Position numbers and translations under genes: made by a program. Source: Massariosphaeria phaeospora (taxonomy: Eukaryota > Ascomycota > Dothideomycetes > Pleosporales). Taken from it: a stretch of DNA of 64,000 bases. The notes under the pieces are model-generated. The model was not told the DNA's origin and made no database searches. It saw only the letters and a list, made by a program, of their open reading frames with translations. Numbering within the stretch: the first letter of the stretch is position 1; each line of letters starts with the position of its first letter. The stretch is from assembly GCA_011032825.1 (NCBI GenBank), contig JAADJZ010000038.1, forward strand, positions 1-64,000, in the 5' to 3' direction. Below, one piece after another: positions 36,186 through 47,396 of the stretch.

Positions 36186-37504
36186 ACTGTAGATTGTTCT
36201 TTTGCTGTATAGAGTCTACAAAGTAATGTTTAGCTGACTGGGAGCGTTGCACCGAGCCCTAAGCACGCTCCTGCCATCAGTCCGTTTGGTTCCAGTGTTG
36301 CTCAAGCTGACCCTTCCTGACTGGAAACCGCTCTGAAGAGTCTCTGCGGCTTTCGTACAGGACATGGAGGGGAGGACGGTTTGCAGAACCTGTGAGTAGC
36401 AGTGTCAGCAAGAGCCAGCCCTCGTGGGTGGCAGGAATGAAGGCGCGACGTGAGGACAGGCGCGCTCATCGATGGCTGTCCATAGTTTTGCGGCTCAAGT
36501 GCTTACCGCACCTCCGTCAGTGTATTGCTGACTATGCTGTATACAATAAGATTTTGTAGAATATATATCAAGCTTGGGGGAAGAGGCTGGAATTGCGTAT
36601 GCTGTCTGGAGCATCGGGAGAGCCTCGGGAAAATTAACACTGGGTGGCGGCCTTGTGAAGCCGAGCCTCGGGAAAGCTTCGCTTTGCTTGGCTGGGTTCA
36701 AGCTTTGCACAACACCATGACACTCGTATCACCTCTCCATCAGCATGCGATTAGACACCGGCGGAAGACTGCGCATACAGCAAGACATTGCAGCTCCATC
36801 TCAGCAGAGAAAGTTCGCGCGAGCAGCTCATGGCGAAGCCTCATTTGTTCCTTTTCAACAGCCACCCGATTACGCAACGTCATACTTGGGGTACTAAATT
36901 GCGGTAGGTCCTAGAACAAGCGCTGCCGTCCCCTCCCTGGCATTATCTGTCGCGGTTCTACCCTCTCTCCTCAAGTATCGTTATTCTAGATATTGCCTAC
37001 TACACTGGTTACATAGGGCTTTGCACTCCGTAGAGATAAAGGCAGAGAATCTTCCTACTGCTGAAATATTCTATACTGTCAAGAGAAGCACCCGAATGTG
37101 TTACCTAGCGGCACACCCAGAACAGCCACCACTGGTGCGCTGCGCTATGCCGAACCCCACCGATTTGCTGCGTCGACCTTCAGCTTCCCCATGGGGACAG
37201 ACCGCGGATCTTTAGCTAGGATGTCGTTCGTGCCGCTATCCGATGGATAAAGCAGTGAACCCCTCCCCTCATCTTTACGTTCTACTCGACGTTGTCATTT
37301 GGTCATACTCTTCTTCTGTTCGCTTCGGATCGGCAATTACTTCAGCAGAATCACGAATGTAGCTCGATTTTTTTTTGGATTCATACCGACAGTCTTTTGG
37401 CAGAAACTGGTCACAGACGCTTTCTTGCTGGTATCTTCCTGCATAGGAACGCAGCAGACGTCCAAAGCTCTTTACTTCTACCTCCAACCAAGTAGGCCGA
37501 GAAG
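36186..37504. other. Intergenic region, no gene seen
   Basis: About 1.3 kb without recognisable coding sequence between the CoA-transferase and the transporter. Around 36,620-36,690 there is an imperfect duplication of GAGCCTCGGGAAA. The rest presumably contains the 3' UTR and the transporter promoter. Confidence 0.45.
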
Positions 37505-39168
37505 ATGTACAATGAGCAAGAGGGAAATCATATCGCCAAATCAGATGCAGAGATAGCGGAAGATGGTGCTCATACTGCACATCTGACGCGTCGGGTTTTG
37601 TGGAAGATGGACGTCAGGTAGTACATGTGCACTTATCGGTTCCTATACTCTACTTTGCTGATTATGCTAGGTTGCTGCCTGTTCTGGCACTGCTTTTCCT
37701 CTGCTCTTTCATTGACCGAACGAATGTTGGGAACGCGAAGATCTTGGGGCTTGAGAAGGATATCGGTATTGATGACCATCAGTATGCAATTGGACTCTGT
37801 GTGTTCTATGCTACGTATATCGCTAGGTGAGTCGGTGTTATTTCAGTGATCGATCTAGATGTAGCTAATTTTACTAGTGAACTCCCAAGCAACCTCCTCA
37901 TTAAGAAGGTGACTCCACAGATATGGCTGCCTCTACTCACGGCCATCTGGGGTACCCTGACCATGTGTCTTGGTTTCGTCCGCAACTTCGGGTCCTTCGT
38001 CACTGTTCGAGCATTGCTAGGTGTAGCTGAGGGAGGACTCCTTCCTGGAATGGTAGCTCCCCTTTCCTCTCCACTGCATCAGCACTCGCACTAATCCTCG
38101 TATCAGGTTCTGTACCTGTCGCATTTCTACCAGCGGACGGAACTAGCACTACGCATCGGCATCTTCTACACAGCAGCCTCCCTCTCCGGCGCATTTGGCG
38201 GCCTGCTCGCTCGCGGTCTCAATGCAATTGGACATGCAGGAGGCCTCGATGGCTGGCGTTGGATCTTCATCGTCGAGGGACTGCTCACCGTAGCCATCGG
38301 CGTAATTAGCGCTTTTGTTCTGCCCAACTCTATCGAATCCGCCCGCTTCCTCACTGAATCTGAAAAAGACTGCGCTCAGCACCGCCTCTCTGAAGCCTCC
38401 GCAGCCCACGAACCGTTTTCGTGGTCCGAAGTCCAGCGCGGGGTCCTGAATCTGCAAGTCTGGCTCTCAGCAACCGCCTACTTCGCCATCCTCGCGGGCC
38501 TCTACTCGTTTGGCCTGTTTCTGCCAACCATAATCAACTCACTCAACTTCGCCCACGACCCAAACACGGCTCAGCTCTGGACGGTAATCCCCTACGCCGT
38601 GGCCGCCGTCTGTACCGTCTTCGTCGCCGTCCTCTCCGACAAGCTAACCCTGCGAGGCGTCATCATGCTCTTCACGCTGCCGATTGCGGTCATCGGGTAT
38701 GCCGTCATCGCGACGAGTACCAACCCGAAAGTCCAGTACGGTATGACGTTCCTCATGGCTACGGGCATGTACGCGTCTGTGCCGTGCATTTTGAGCTGGA
38801 ACAGCAATAATAGTGCGGGGCATTACAAACGCGCCACCACGTCGGCGGTGCAACTCGCAATAGCCAATGCCGGCGGTTTCGTAGCAAGCTTCATCTATCC
38901 GAAGAGTGAGGGGCCGCAGTTCAAGAAGAGTCATAGCATCATCTTGGGGCTTCTATGTGCGGCGTGGGTCCTGTAGGTCCTCCTTTTCTTTCGAGGGAAA
39001 TGGCATTGTAGGGAGAAAGCGTGTGTATGACTACGGCTGACTTGCGATAGGATTGCTGCGAATGTGCTTTGGTGTAGGAAGATCAATAGAGACAAGGAGA
39101 GTGGCAAGTACGATGCTTGGGAAGGGAAGGGCGATGATCGGGATCCGACGTTCAAGATGGTGTTGTAG
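37505..39168 (+). CDS. MFS transporter, Dal5/Tna1 anion:cation symporter type
   Basis: Exons are 37505-37617, 37671-37826, 37878-38052, 38107-38972 and 39051-39168 (475 aa). Plasma-membrane permease of the fungal allantoate/nicotinate-type family, with about 12 membrane helices. Family hallmarks are FLCSFIDRTNVGNAKILGLE after TM1, YIASELPSNLLIKKV, GVAEGGLLPGMVLYLSHFYQ (the conserved GxxEGG...P...SxWY-like loop) and GWRWIFIVEGLLTV closing the first half. The second half is complete, with NNSAGHYKRATTSAVQLAI and a polar C-terminal tail. Junctions keep frame at each intron (short, GT-AG). Close spacing and shared strand with the CoA-transferase suggest import of an organic acid or heterocyclic acid that is then CoA-activated; the substrate is not readable from sequence. 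Confidence 0.9.
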
Positions 39169-39954
39169 ATGATAGATGTTACGGCACGGAACTACGCATC
39201 TTCGGAAAGCTCACCATGGTCATAACAGGGTCTTGGACGCCGTTGCGTGGTTTTATGAGATGGGTTGCACATACGTAGGTAGGCGAGAGCCAATCCGACT
39301 CATTTTCCGGGTCCTGGAGCGTTCTTGCCAACTGAAGAAGAACAACCTCACCTGGACTGCACCAGGCGCACGTGGCTCAATCACGCACGGCATCACGCTC
39401 CTCTCGCCACCGTCAGTGCCTTCCCCAACTTTTCGCACGCCATGCGGGTGCTCGCGGCTGATTGGCCGCCACGTGCACACGCTGCTTCGGCAGCCTTCCC
39501 GCTCCCAGGGTCCAGCCTTGGCGGGAAGGTACGTCATCTGGCGTGCAGCTGGCGGGCTCTCCACCATCACTCGCTGAGCTCGTCGTCCCCTCACAGATCG
39601 ACTGTTGATCACGAAAAGCGGGGACGAGACGCGCTACGTCCGACATCCCGCCCTGCCTGCGCCAGATTGTGGCCGTGGACCGCAAGGGCATGCTGCACGA
39701 TAGTCTTATCTTGTCTCTCACCGCGCCATATAAGTTGATAAGCCCGTCGCACCTGCACCAGCGCGCCCTCGAAGAAACGTGCCCCAGTTTGCTTCAGCGC
39801 TATTGCCCCTAGTGATTCGGTACTCAAAAGGCCGTGTTTCACCTGCTCTGACTCAGTCGCGACTCGGAAATTCCCCACTCATATAGATACCATCTACCAC
39901 GACTCCCCGCTCCTCCCGCACTACCCAATCCATCAACTCCCCATCCAAACGACC
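39169..39954. other. Intergenic region with TATA-like box
   Basis: No gene was recognised. A CCATATAAGT box near 39,725-39,734 lies about 220 bp ahead of the acetyltransferase ATG. The other strings are short frames. Confidence 0.4.
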
Positions 39955-40860
39955 ATGGCGTCCGTCATGTCTGGCGGCTTCGGATCCGCGAGCGGCGGCC
40001 CCAATGGCAACAACGGCACCCAATTCCTCTCGATGCTCAGTCCGCCAGGCAACGACCTCGCCCGCTACGACAAGACGAAGCCCTACAACCAGCAGGCGGC
40101 ATGCATACCGCAGACATTTCTCGATGCCATGTCTGTCCGCGAGGACGTCTATGGCGAGCAGGGCATTCCTCTCGAAGAAGAGTTCGACGAAGATGACCGT
40201 CGCAGCTGGCATTGGGTTGTGTACGCCTCCGTGGCTTCCACCGCTGCTTCCCCACCACGCGAGCTTGAGCCCACTAGACCCAGCAGCAAGGAGGAAGACG
40301 CTCGTCGGTCATCTGCAACAGCCTCGCGCCTCCCCGTTGGCACCGTCCGTATGATCCCCCCACCACATGGAGTCAACAAATACATCACGACCGCACAGCC
40401 AAAGGCCGGCGATAAGCACCCCGATGCCGACCCACCGCTGCGCCTCAAAATAGACACCATGGACACGACGCATCCTCAAGAGCCTTACGTCAAGCTCGGA
40501 CGTCTTGCTGTACTGACACCCTACCGCTCCCTCGGCCTCGCCAAACTCCTAGTCAACACCGCTCTGGAGTGGGCGTCTAGAAATACAGATCTCATCGGCT
40601 ACCCTCCCTCGCCAACTGCTCTCGAAGTTGCGACTCAACGTGGCAGGACTGACGGAGTTGTCACCGTGTGGAACGGACTTGTCATGATTCACGCACAGGT
40701 CTCTGTCGCTGGCTGGTGGAAGAAGCACTTCACCTTCGCAGATGAGCTTGTGAACGATAGGGGTGAAGTCGAAATCGCCAAAGAGCCGAGGTGGATGGAA
40801 GAGGGCATCGAACATGAGGGCATGTGGAAGAGGCTCGCCGTGGACATCAGCAGGTTGTAA
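39955..40860 (+). CDS. GNAT-family N-acetyltransferase
   Basis: Single exon, 301 aa. Acetyl-CoA-dependent acetyltransferase, with the GNAT core in the C-terminal half. Motif A is YVKLGRLAVLTPYRSLGLAKLLV, which carries the (Q/R)xxGx(G/A) pyrophosphate loop as YRSLGLA. The preceding strand is VGTVRMIPPP. The N-terminal 55 residues are Gly/Asn/Ser-rich and disordered, and the region around EDVYGEQGIPLEEEFDEDD resembles the substrate-side strand of phosphoglucosamine-acetyltransferase-like GNATs. Two long charged insertions (PTRPSSKEEDARRSSAT; PKAGDKHPDADPP) separate core strands, common in filamentous fungi. The acceptor substrate is unknown. A second ATG at 39,964 is possible but does not change the domain. 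Confidence 0.82.
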   Translation: MASVMSGGFGSASGGPNGNNGTQFLSMLSPPGNDLARYDKTKPYNQQAACIPQTFLDAMSVREDVYGEQGIPLEEEFDEDDRRSWHWVVYASVASTAASPPRELEPTRPSSKEEDARRSSATASRLPVGTVRMIPPPHGVNKYITTAQPKAGDKHPDADPPLRLKIDTMDTTHPQEPYVKLGRLAVLTPYRSLGLAKLLVNTALEWASRNTDLIGYPPSPTALEVATQRGRTDGVVTVWNGLVMIHAQVSVAGWWKKHFTFADELVNDRGEVEIAKEPRWMEEGIEHEGMWKRLAVDISRL

Positions 40861-41925
40861 TCTTCCACCCTGAGCTTGCATCCCTGAGAATTATACTCTA
40901 TCTAATATTGGCCTTGACATCGTGGATATCATGCTTATCGGATACTAGGTTTAGGAGAGTCAGGAGGCGCCACATCTCCGGTCTGGTGCCACGGGTGAAG
41001 TACGCCAGACACGACTGAGTCTACCTGCCTAAACCTTCGGAGCTGCGAGCCGACATTTTTTACAACCATTTCTGCGAATTTAATTCAAGACGACCTACAC
41101 GACTAAACGGAACGATACACTATACCCTGGGGATCACGATGATATATGGCTTCTCTTTTCAATAATCCTTTTTCAAGTTCATGATTGTTACATGTGGCAG
41201 GGGTGTCGGTGTGCACCCACAAGGCGGCGGCTTCAATGCAGTTTCAATGTCGCTCTCGAAGACCATCGCACAAGCGATTGAGTCTATGCTGTCAGCTCTA
41301 TAGACAAGCGTAAAAATTACTCATCTCTTCTGATCTCTTTCTTATATTGCTCGTGCCGTTCTCCTGCGACAGTATAGCCATGTACTAGACAAACGACCCG
41401 ACAAAAGAAAAGGACGTGCAATGATCAACGCTAGCTTGAGCTAACATTTTATTCAGTGTAATGCCAGCAGCTTAATGAAGGAGTTGAGGTGTGGCACGTA
41501 CCTCATATAATGGGCGGGTAAGTGTGCGTTTCCGTCGTGCCCCTCTCGGCGTAACCCCAAAACACCCACTCAGACAACAGTGTTTATATTGCTCGCACAA
41601 CAACCATGGAAATATACACAACCACCAATATTCACCATCCATGGGAGTATACGCTGCCACCAATATTCGCAATAGCTTGCCGTTCAGGGGTCTGCAGGTA
41701 CCGGATTGACGTCACTCCTACCCAGCATGCAGTTGTGTCCTACTTCTATCTTCAAACGCTCTTGCTGTTTCTAGACAGACGACGAAACTAGCTCGCCCAT
41801 AAGGAAAGAACACCCAGGACACAATTTGTACGGCGAGCCAGGACAACTCTTCCTCGCCGCCTCTAACGACGTCTCTCGCTGACCGCTTCATCAACTTCCC
41901 GCCCATTGCGGCCCTCTCGTTCACA
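40861..41925. other. Intergenic region with short direct repeat
   Basis: No gene was recognised. At about 41,603-41,670 a 34-bp unit (containing CCACCAATATTC) occurs twice in tandem with a few differences. The leader just before 41,926 is pyrimidine-rich, as in a fungal promoter. Confidence 0.45.
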
Positions 41926-43116
41926 ATGGTATATATTGCAGCCCTCGTTGCAATCGCCGTACTACTCTCTTCGGCCCAAGCCATCATATTCCCGAATCCC
42001 TATCCGTCGGCGGAGGGCCACAACAAGACCGCTGCAATCGCCCAGTTCCCGGTTTTCGACTATTCGACTCAGGGCCCGGACGACCCTCAACATGGGCCTC
42101 GCAAGCTAACCGTCTCACTGTTCTATCCGATTGAGGATACCAATTGCACAGCCGAATGCGTTGTACGTTGCAGAAAGAACGCGTCAAACGAACTAGCTAG
42201 CTAACTTTGCCAGGTGCCGTACATGTGGGACCACGCAGCCAAGGTCTCCAACGCGCAGTTCTTCGGCGACAAGGACGCGGGAGTCTTCGAGCAGTTTGCT
42301 TTCAACACGTGCTGCGGCTCGAACGCTACCAATGACGCGGCTAAGCTCCCTCTCGTGGTCCTCGAGCCCGAGGTCGCGACTTCGAGGCACTTGTACTCGG
42401 CCATCGCGAAGAACCTCGCGGAAAACGGCGTGGCCGTCGTGACTATCGACCACCCCTCCGACGCCAACGCCCTCGCCCTCGACCCCTTCACCGCCCCCCA
42501 GCCCTCCACCGACACCGCTCAACGGGCCATCGAAACCCGCATCCAAGACATCAACCTCGTGCTCGGCCAACTCGCCCAGCAACCCGTCCTAGACGCCGCG
42601 TTCCCATACCTCTCCTTCCGCACCGCATTCAACACAACGTCGCCCGGCGCGCTCGCCATCCTCGGCCACGGCCTCGGCGGCACCGTCGCCACCGCGCTCG
42701 CCGCCTCCGACCCGCGCTACCGCTTCTCCATCAACATGGACGGCCCGCCCCCGCTGCTCACGCGGCTCACCGCAGCATACACGCTGTTCTTCGGCCGCGA
42801 GACGTACCGCCGCGACAACGACGCGCGCTGGCTCGCCGCGTGGAAGATGCTCACGGGCAAGGCCACCGAGTTCGACCTTCAGCGCGGTGGCCACTTCGAC
42901 TATTCCGATCTGCCGGTTATCGCCACGTGGCAGCGGCCGAAGTATGGGGAGGACAAGAAGGTGGCACGGGGTTTGGGCGGACTGGGTGTGAAGGCGGTGA
43001 ATATCACGGCGGATTTTGTGGTGGGGTATGCGCGGATGGAGTTTGGAGGGGATCATAGGGGGGTGAGTGAGGCGGTGCAGAAGCATCCGGAGATGGTGCC
43101 GTATCCGGGGGTTTGA
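41926..43116 (+). CDS. Secreted PAF-acetylhydrolase-like alpha/beta-hydrolase with altered nucleophile elbow
   Basis: Exons are 41926-42162 and 42214-43116 (379 aa); the intron is 51 bp. The signal peptide is MVYIAALVAIAVLLSSAQA. The fold resembles platelet-activating-factor acetylhydrolase/plasma phospholipase A2-like hydrolases: KLTVSLFYPIED, LPLVVLEPEVATSRHLYSAIAKNLAENGVAVVTIDHP (positions 110-146), then GHGLGGTVATALA. In the family the elbow is GHSxGG; here Gly replaces the nucleophile Ser. INMDGPPPLL follows the elbow and could carry the acidic residue. The C-terminal part is Gly/Lys-rich and does not show an obvious catalytic His motif. Either the catalytic Ser has been lost, making a non-enzymatic homologue, or another residue serves. 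The gene is otherwise intact. Confidence 0.8.
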
Positions 43117-43556
43117 GGGGTGTGGTGGTTTGGCGGATAAGATGCTGTGGCTGTGGCTGTTAGGGTCGTACGGTGTCGAAGTGCGCCCTGAATCTCATAT
43201 ACCTACTTGTCGTAGATCCCACCTTTCTGGGGTTTAATGAAAACTTAAGGTGCTCTGAGCCTTTACAAGATCTGTTGTATCTGACATAGGGTGTAATGTC
43301 TAGCATGACCATTTAGAAAGGAAAAAGTCTAGTTTCGCTTCCTGCGTTGGAAACTCCAAGCATCGTTGTTTGAACGCGTTAGAGACGTGCCTGTGGGACG
43401 TCATCCTCTTACCAGTGTAAGAGATATTAGTGAGCTTTGCAGAACCGCGCTGAGCATGCACAAAGCGCTATTGTATCTGGCATAGGGAACATGAGAATAT
43501 CGAAGTAAGAGTGCCTTCTCGCTTCCTTCCTCCGCTAAGAGCTCCACTGCTCTACC
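43117..43556. other. Convergent intergenic region
   Basis: These 440 bp lie between the converging hydrolase (+) and DUF3445 (-) genes. They presumably hold both 3' UTRs. No motif was seen. Confidence 0.5.
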
Positions 43557-45167
43557 TCACTCCTCCTCGTTCACACGCGTCATACTCCCCGCGTCCGACG
43601 CCACCGTCCGATCATCATGCACCAAGTTCCTCTGCTCGCAGAAGCCCACCACAGTCCTCTGCCACAGATCCCTCCCCTTATACGTCGCCATCTCGGGTGG
43701 CCAGCTCTTGATCTCGTCGGCGAGGCCCTGCCGCTCATTTACAGGCACATCAACCAACCGCTGCACACTAGTCTTCACACCAAACACAATCGCGCCCGAC
43801 GTGCCCAAGCGGCGGAACGTCTGGCGCTCGCGGCGCACGATGACGTTGTCGGCCCGCATGGTGCCTAGGTTCCCCGCGAAGAAGTCCTTGCCGTCTTGGA
43901 TGAACAGCAGGGCGGCGAGCGGCGTGGCCGGCGGCGCGATCTGTATGAAGAACGAGGAGCGCTCCATGAAGCTGTCCGGGTTGATGCGCGCGAAGTAGCT
44001 GATGTTCAGGACGTCAGGGAGGTCTGAGATGGTGGGGTTATGTTAGTGGTGTGGAAGGGGGTGGCTTACTGCTCGACGGGTTGGGACAGTTTACCTTTCC
44101 AGAGGGGGACGGGGCCGTGGACGTCGGTGATGGATTTGCCGATGCGTTGGCGCAGGCGCCAGCCGGCGGGGAAGAGAGTGGCGCTGGCTTGTCTGCATGT
44201 ACTGCGTTAGTGGGTTTGCCGGGTTGGAGATAGAAGGGGCCCGGGGACGGGACTTGACTTACAAGTGGTGGCCTTGGGTGAAGTCGCTTTTCTTCAGGAT
44301 GCTGAAGTCCTCCATGGCAAGCCGGGCACATACTTCCAGCGGCTGACAGTCAAACGGCCGCTGCAGCGAATACTCCTCTTGCACGAGCTCGTTGCGGATC
44401 TTTCGCACTCCACTTCTGATCACGATCTTGAAGAAGCGCGGATACTTCTTGACTAGAAAATCAACGACTTCGCGCATCAGTTCCTCACAGGCGGGCTCTG
44501 CTTCGGGCAAGACCTGGATGACTTCCGCGTTACATTTGTGCAGCAGCTCGATGCGAGCCTCGTGGTACTGCTTGTACGTGTTATCGACTGTAAGCCAGTT
44601 GTCAATGACGAGTTTCCGAAGACCCATAGTCATGTAGTTGACCAGACCGGCGCGGAAAGGCGGGTCTGGATGCGGTTCAATGGCACGCAAGTGGTCCGCC
44701 AGCGGCACGTCTGGGAACTCGGAGCCGTCGCCACAGTCGTCTTGGACAAATGCTGGCAGACGCGATATGCGCCTCTCCTCGGCGAGGTGTGCTCGTATCA
44801 CCAGATCAGTGACTGTCGCAGGGCTGACGAGCGTTTGGCCGGTGAAGCGCCCGGGCTCGGTGCGAGCTATAGCGGTGTTGCGGCTGGGAGGGGGATTCAT
44901 CTGGCTGTTGCGGTACCGGTCCTTGAGGTACTGCGGTCGGATGTCGTATTTGGTGTGCTCGGGCGCGAACTGCCCTTGATAGTACCAGAGGCGCGCGAGT
45001 ATGGAGCCGCACCAGAGGAAGTAGGCGAGTGCGAGGATGGCGAGGATGAGGAGAGTGACGGTACCGACGTTGACGGCATTGTTGCTGAGCTGGAAGAGGT
45101 TTTTGGAGTGCGGGCTCGCTTTCGCTGTTGCTGTTGCCGTCGTCGTTGATGCATGCGAGGAAGACAT
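43557..45167 (-). CDS. Membrane-anchored DUF3445 protein (haem-dependent oxidative N-demethylase-like)
   Basis: Exons on the minus strand are 45167-44263, 44192-44095 and 44023-43557 (489 aa); introns are 70 and 71 bp. After a Ser/Thr/Ala-rich N-terminus, VGTVTLLILAILALAYFLWC (about residues 34-53) is a single membrane segment. The body matches DUF3445: RAGLVNYMTMGLRKL, QRPFDCQPLEVCARLAMEDF, ATLFPAGWRLRQRIGKSITDVHGPVP, then RRERQTFRRLGTSGAIVFGVKT near the C-terminus. Bacterial members of the related HDOD family are haem proteins that demethylate amines; substrate in fungi is unknown. The family assignment is from conserved blocks and is good; the reaction is inference. The gene is divergent from the BTB gene at 46,050. 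Confidence 0.83.
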
Positions 45168-46049
45168 GGCTGGACTGCTGTGTTTGGAGAGAGAAAAGAG
45201 TCTGTTGAAGGCTGATGGTAGCCGTTGTTATGGGGTCGAGTCGAGTTTTTCAAGGGCGAGCCCCGATGTGTTGTTCACATGGTGGTGAATGCCGAGGACG
45301 CTGTCCTGTGAGGTTGTCTGTTCCATGGCTAGGTCGGGAGTGAATGAATGATAGCAGTGAATTGTGTTACCTGGCTCAAACATCGACACTTCGTGGCAAA
45401 GTGTGGTTCAAGATGCTCGATTGTATACATTACCAGTGCGTCTTACCATCTTTTCTTCACATGGGGCATCGTAGTTCGACCGATTAGAGCCTTGATCGGA
45501 CACTCTGGGCGCTCTATTGACCATATCAGGATTACCTACTATAGTAGATCCAACAGGGCTTTGTAAAGATATATGGAAACTCCTAATACGTTGCCAAAAT
45601 CTTATATACTGTCAAGAGGTTGGCGTGGAGGGTATAACTTGCCAGCAACGTGAGTGGCGGTTAGGGGTGAAAGAAGAAGTCCAAGTCCTGTCACTGCAAC
45701 GCTGTGTCGTCTCCGAGTATACGTATGACGAGAGTTGTCCCTCCGACGCGTGGGTAATAGATCGCAGTGTGGCACGATAGATCAAGGTTGATGGCGTTGA
45801 GATGAAAGTTGTAAGTTGTGAGGAGGTTTTGGCTCATGCAGCCCGCGCTGATTGGTGGCCAGAACAGTGGCGCACATGCTTGGCACAGAACTCAGCCTCC
45901 GATCTCGCGGGCAGCGATTGCGCACCTCGAAACACCCACCCCCCACCCCAGCGTCTCGCCGTTCCGAGCATACAGCATGGCGTGGCCATATCCGTGAGAA
46001 ATAGAAATCCGCCTCGGTCCTCGCCTCCAGTCGCCCCCGCCGCTGCGAA
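45168..46049. other. Divergent intergenic region
   Basis: About 0.9 kb separates the DUF3445 start (-) from the BTB gene start (+). The stretch near 45.4-45.6 kb is AT-richer. No gene was recognised; it is presumably promoter sequence for both genes. Confidence 0.4.
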
Positions 46050-47396
46050 ATGGTCGTGTCGGACGAGCAGCAACCGACGGTCGTCGCCCCCGGCGGCGAC
46101 CTGATCCTCGATGTCTGCCAGGACGAAGGCGCCGCCCCCTCCTCGTTCCGCGTCGATTCGAACATGCTCCGCTTGCACTCGCGCTACTTCGAGAACCTCC
46201 TGAGTGGGCGCTTCAGCGAAGGCCAACGGCTATCAGCCGCGCTGGACGAGCTGAACGCGGCTGGCTACGCAGACCTTAGGGACGTCCCGGTCGATGCTCT
46301 GCCTCGAGTGGCAATTGTAAACGTGGGGAGGATCTCCATACTGAAAGGGTCGACGATCCAGAATCTGACTGCAGACTTCCTTCGAGCTCTCCACGGCTTT
46401 AGTCTCAGCGTTGCGAATCCTCCCGTAGCCAACCTCGCGAACCTCGCCGTGGTGGCCGACCGATTCGACGCCGTAGCCTGTGTGTCGATTTATGTACAAA
46501 GGAAGAAATACTTGCAGACGATAGATGGCAAATCAAAGGGCAGACCAAGTGCGAGCTCGCTTGAAGAGAGGGTTGTACGCCAGAAGCTCCTGGTCGGGCT
46601 GCTGTTGGATCACCCCCCGTGGGTCGCTCGGTATTCCAAGCACCTGATAATGCGTGATTCGGTGCAGTGGAAGCCGGGTGTCGAGGAAGACCATACCAAA
46701 GCTCTGTGGTGGGACATGCCCAATGGTGTGGAAGGTGTGATGGCTTGATCTTATGATTGTGGCACATGCTAATAGTCGGCAGATGAGTTGATCCAGCGGC
46801 GAGAATACATACTAGACGCCATCAACTCGTTGCAGGCGCACTTCCTCAAGCTCTATACATCTGGAGAGCGGCAGTGCAGGTTGGGCTACGACTCTTCGGT
46901 GCAATGTGACTCGTTTCAACTTGGGGAAATGGTTCGATTCTTTGCAAGACTCGGCACTCTGCGCCTTCAAGGCACCATCTATGACAACACCGAACCGACA
47001 TACTACAACGGTGATATCGAGCGACTGCTTGAGTCCCTTCGACAATGTCCGTTGTATCAAATCGACTGCTTTCATTCTCACTGTGGGCCACGGGTCAGGC
47101 TGATACCCCTGCTCGACCTACTACAACACCAACTTAGCTTAGACACTGGAAGTCTGGACATCGGCCTCTGTGCCGAGTGTTGGAATCATAACCGGGTCAT
47201 GTACGCCTGGTCATCCACAAAGCGACCGGTGCTGTGGACCCAGCCAAAGTCGCTGACCGGATATCGGACCTTGGCGTCGACCAGTTCGAATAAAGGGCAT
47301 CATAGAACACCAAGCGGTTGCCTAAATAGGCATCTCAAGGTCAGGGACATGTTTATGGCCACAGAGCGGGACTGGACGGCTAAGGATGCCTTGTAG
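46050..47396 (+). CDS. BTB/POZ-domain protein
   Basis: Exons are 46050-46734 and 46783-47396 (432 aa). The N-terminal domain follows the fungal BTB pattern: GDLILDVCQDEGAAPSSFRV, then SNMLRLHSRYFENLLSGRFSEG (about 35-58), where the LxxxSxYFxxLL core is typical. It is followed by FLRALHGFSL and LANLAVVADRFDAV, equivalent to the second half of fungal BTB domains. The remainder is helical and ends in a Cys/His-containing region (QCPLYQIDCFHSHCG, LCAECWNHN) with possible metal ligands. BTB proteins mediate dimerisation and Cullin-3 binding; there is no Kelch, MATH or zinc-finger domain to define a target. Function beyond that is unknown. Confidence 0.8.
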
